A stretch of DNA of 5,379 bases from CAKZRD01 sp038886595 (GTDB taxonomy: Archaea > Nanobdellota > Nanobdellia > Pacearchaeales > GW2011-AR1): NCBI GenBank assembly GCA_038886595.1, contig JAWALV010000031.1, positions 1 through 5,379 on the forward strand, given 5' to 3'. Position numbers and translations under genes: made by a program. This document shows, piece by piece, positions 4,399 to 5,379 of the stretch. A model generated the notes under the pieces. That model ran no database searches. It saw only the letters and a list, made by a program, of their open reading frames with translations, and was not told where the DNA came from. How positions within the stretch are numbered: position 1 is the first letter of the stretch; every line of letters starts with the position of its first letter.

Positions 4399-5379
4399 CA
4401 TCAAATTCTACAATCTTATCTAATGGTCTATCTTTTATTAATTCTCTTAAACTTTCTTTACCTTCAGGTATTACTAACCAGAGAGCTCTTGTTTTAGTCT
4501 TTATTACTTTTCCAAAAAGTTCCCCATCAGTAAACACCAATATCAAATCCCCTCTCCAATCTTTTATCTTTTGGAAGAGAGGATTGATATCAGTACCTCC
4601 ACCTCCTTTAATTTTTATTTCACTTTTCTTTAATTCGGATGGTTTTATTTCGAAAAAACCATCCTCAAAATAGTAAGCCCTCTCTATCTCTATTCTTTCT
4701 TCGGTTTGAAGATAGTTTACTACCTTCTCATACCAAATCTTGTTATTAAATATCGATCCCGAGGTGTCGATCACTACTATTACTTTTACTTTATCTTCCT
4801 CCCTCTTTATTCCTGGGAGGATTTCTTCTACCTCTCTTTTTCTATTGGGTCTGTCGTAAGTCAATCTTTTTTCGTCATCGATAGACCCAATAATATTTTT
4901 TAGTATTCTCTTCCAGGTGGGATCTTTCTTTTTCAATATCTCCAAAATCTTTTCTAATCCCACCATTCCATGTCCTCCTTTCCTTCCTATCTCTTCTCTA
5001 ATTCCTTTTTCTAACTCTTGTTTCATTTTTTCTTTTTCGATTTCCTTCCCCTTCCACGATCTCTTTAATACTTCGTGATCTTCGAGAGGAAGAAATCCTC
5101 TTCCTTCCCCATTTTCTCCTATATTTCCTTCTTTTATTTTAGAGAGGATTTCTTCGAAAGAATCCTCTCTTTCAATCTTTCTTTTTATCTTTTTGTTAAG
5201 TCCTTCTCTTGTAACGAGGTAGTTTTTTTCTACCTCGGTAATGTAATCTTCAAGTATATTGTGGATGGCACAATCCATCGCAATATTTTGTACCATCCCC
5301 TCTATATCCTCCACTCTCCTTTCGAAGTGTTTATTCAAAACGTGGAGGATTTCATGGGTTAACACAAAAGCTAATCCAT
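4391..5379 (-). CDS. Metallopeptidase-like / VWA-like domain protein (DUF2201 type), 5' truncated
   Basis: The frame is open to the right edge (GLAFVLTHEILH...), so the true start lies outside; the internal GTG at 5365 is not the start. Numbering from that GTG, HEILHVLNKH (4-13) is an HExxH zinc-peptidase motif with a further His. NIAMDCAIHNIL (27-38) is typical of the same domain. A charged linker follows, then WKRILKNIIG and YDRPNRKREVEEILPG. The C-terminal VWA-like domain has a metal-site DTSGS (200-204), GGGGTD (254-259) and FTDGE (278-282). This order matches the DUF2201 putative metallopeptidase plus VWA-like family, often found near MoxR-type AAA+ ATPases in cellular genomes. All MIDAS-type residues look intact. 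The likely role is a metal-dependent chaperone, adaptor or protease partner; the substrate is unknown. A possible terminator and a 382-nt gap separate it from the downstream genes. Confidence 0.88.
   Translation of the reverse strand, partial: GLAFVLTHEILHVLNKHFERRVEDIEGMVQNIAMDCAIHNILEDYITEVEKNYLVTREGLNKKIKRKIEREDSFEEILSKIKEGNIGENGEGRGFLPLEDHEVLKRSWKGKEIEKEKMKQELEKGIREEIGRKGGHGMVGLEKILEILKKKDPTWKRILKNIIGSIDDEKRLTYDRPNRKREVEEILPGIKREEDKVKVIVVIDTSGSIFNNKIWYEKVVNYLQTEERIEIERAYYFEDGFFEIKPSELKKSEIKIKGGGGTDINPLFQKIKDWRGDLILVFTDGELFGKVIKTKTRALWLVIPEGKESLRELIKDRPLDKIVEFDEE

Noticed and set aside
4706..5362. Plus-strand frames at 4706-4903 and 5075-5362
   Set aside because: Both are antisense to the metallopeptidase/VWA-like gene, whose motifs are unambiguous.
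5363..5365. GTG at 5365 as the start of the VWA-like gene
   Set aside because: The frame continues to the window edge with family-typical residues (GLAFV) just before the HExxH motif, so the gene is truncated rather than starting here.

Overview
The window is an AT-rich block in which every convincing gene lies on the minus strand, so it reads right to left. I cannot name the organism. The low GC, short compact genes with strong Shine-Dalgarno (SD) sites, 14-nt gene overlaps, a T4 endonuclease V-type repair enzyme, a metallopeptidase/VWA-like protein and an array of short-repeat proteins together suggest a large dsDNA phage or prophage of a low-GC host. That is inference: no virion, replication or host marker gene is present.

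Layout in order of transcription: (1) 5379-4391, the 3' part of a gene for a zinc-metallopeptidase-like plus VWA-like protein, cut by the right edge. (2) 4390-4009, a 382-nt stretch with a possible terminator, a possible structured RNA, a 5-codon mini-ORF, a perfect 13-bp inverted repeat and a doubtful 61-codon ORF. (3) 4008-3580, a small protein with possible zinc ligands. (4) 3568-3125, a divergent repeat protein. (5) 3070-2519, an unrecognised protein. (6) 2477-2394, a 27-codon orphan copy of the repeat family's N-terminal cap, whose stop overlaps the next start. (7) 2397-2047, a T4 DenV-like pyrimidine-dimer glycosylase. (8) 2008-926, 939-343 and 301-1, three further repeat proteins in a row, the last cut by the left edge.

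The most distinctive content is the repeat family. Four genes and one orphan fragment share one plan: an N-terminal cap of about 44 residues starting M(N/D)I, a first 26- or 27-residue repeat, a variable number of exact 26-residue (78-bp) repeats, a final repeat with a (K/N)DRF motif, and a C-terminal cap with YIxFLKSIxKL...DYP. Full genes carry 3, 5 and 11 repeats. The leaders of two members share 24 identical bases beginning at the upstream stop codon, which points to segmental duplication. This looks like an actively expanding family of helical-repeat proteins of unknown function. The other genes show no evident functional link to it beyond co-orientation and close packing.
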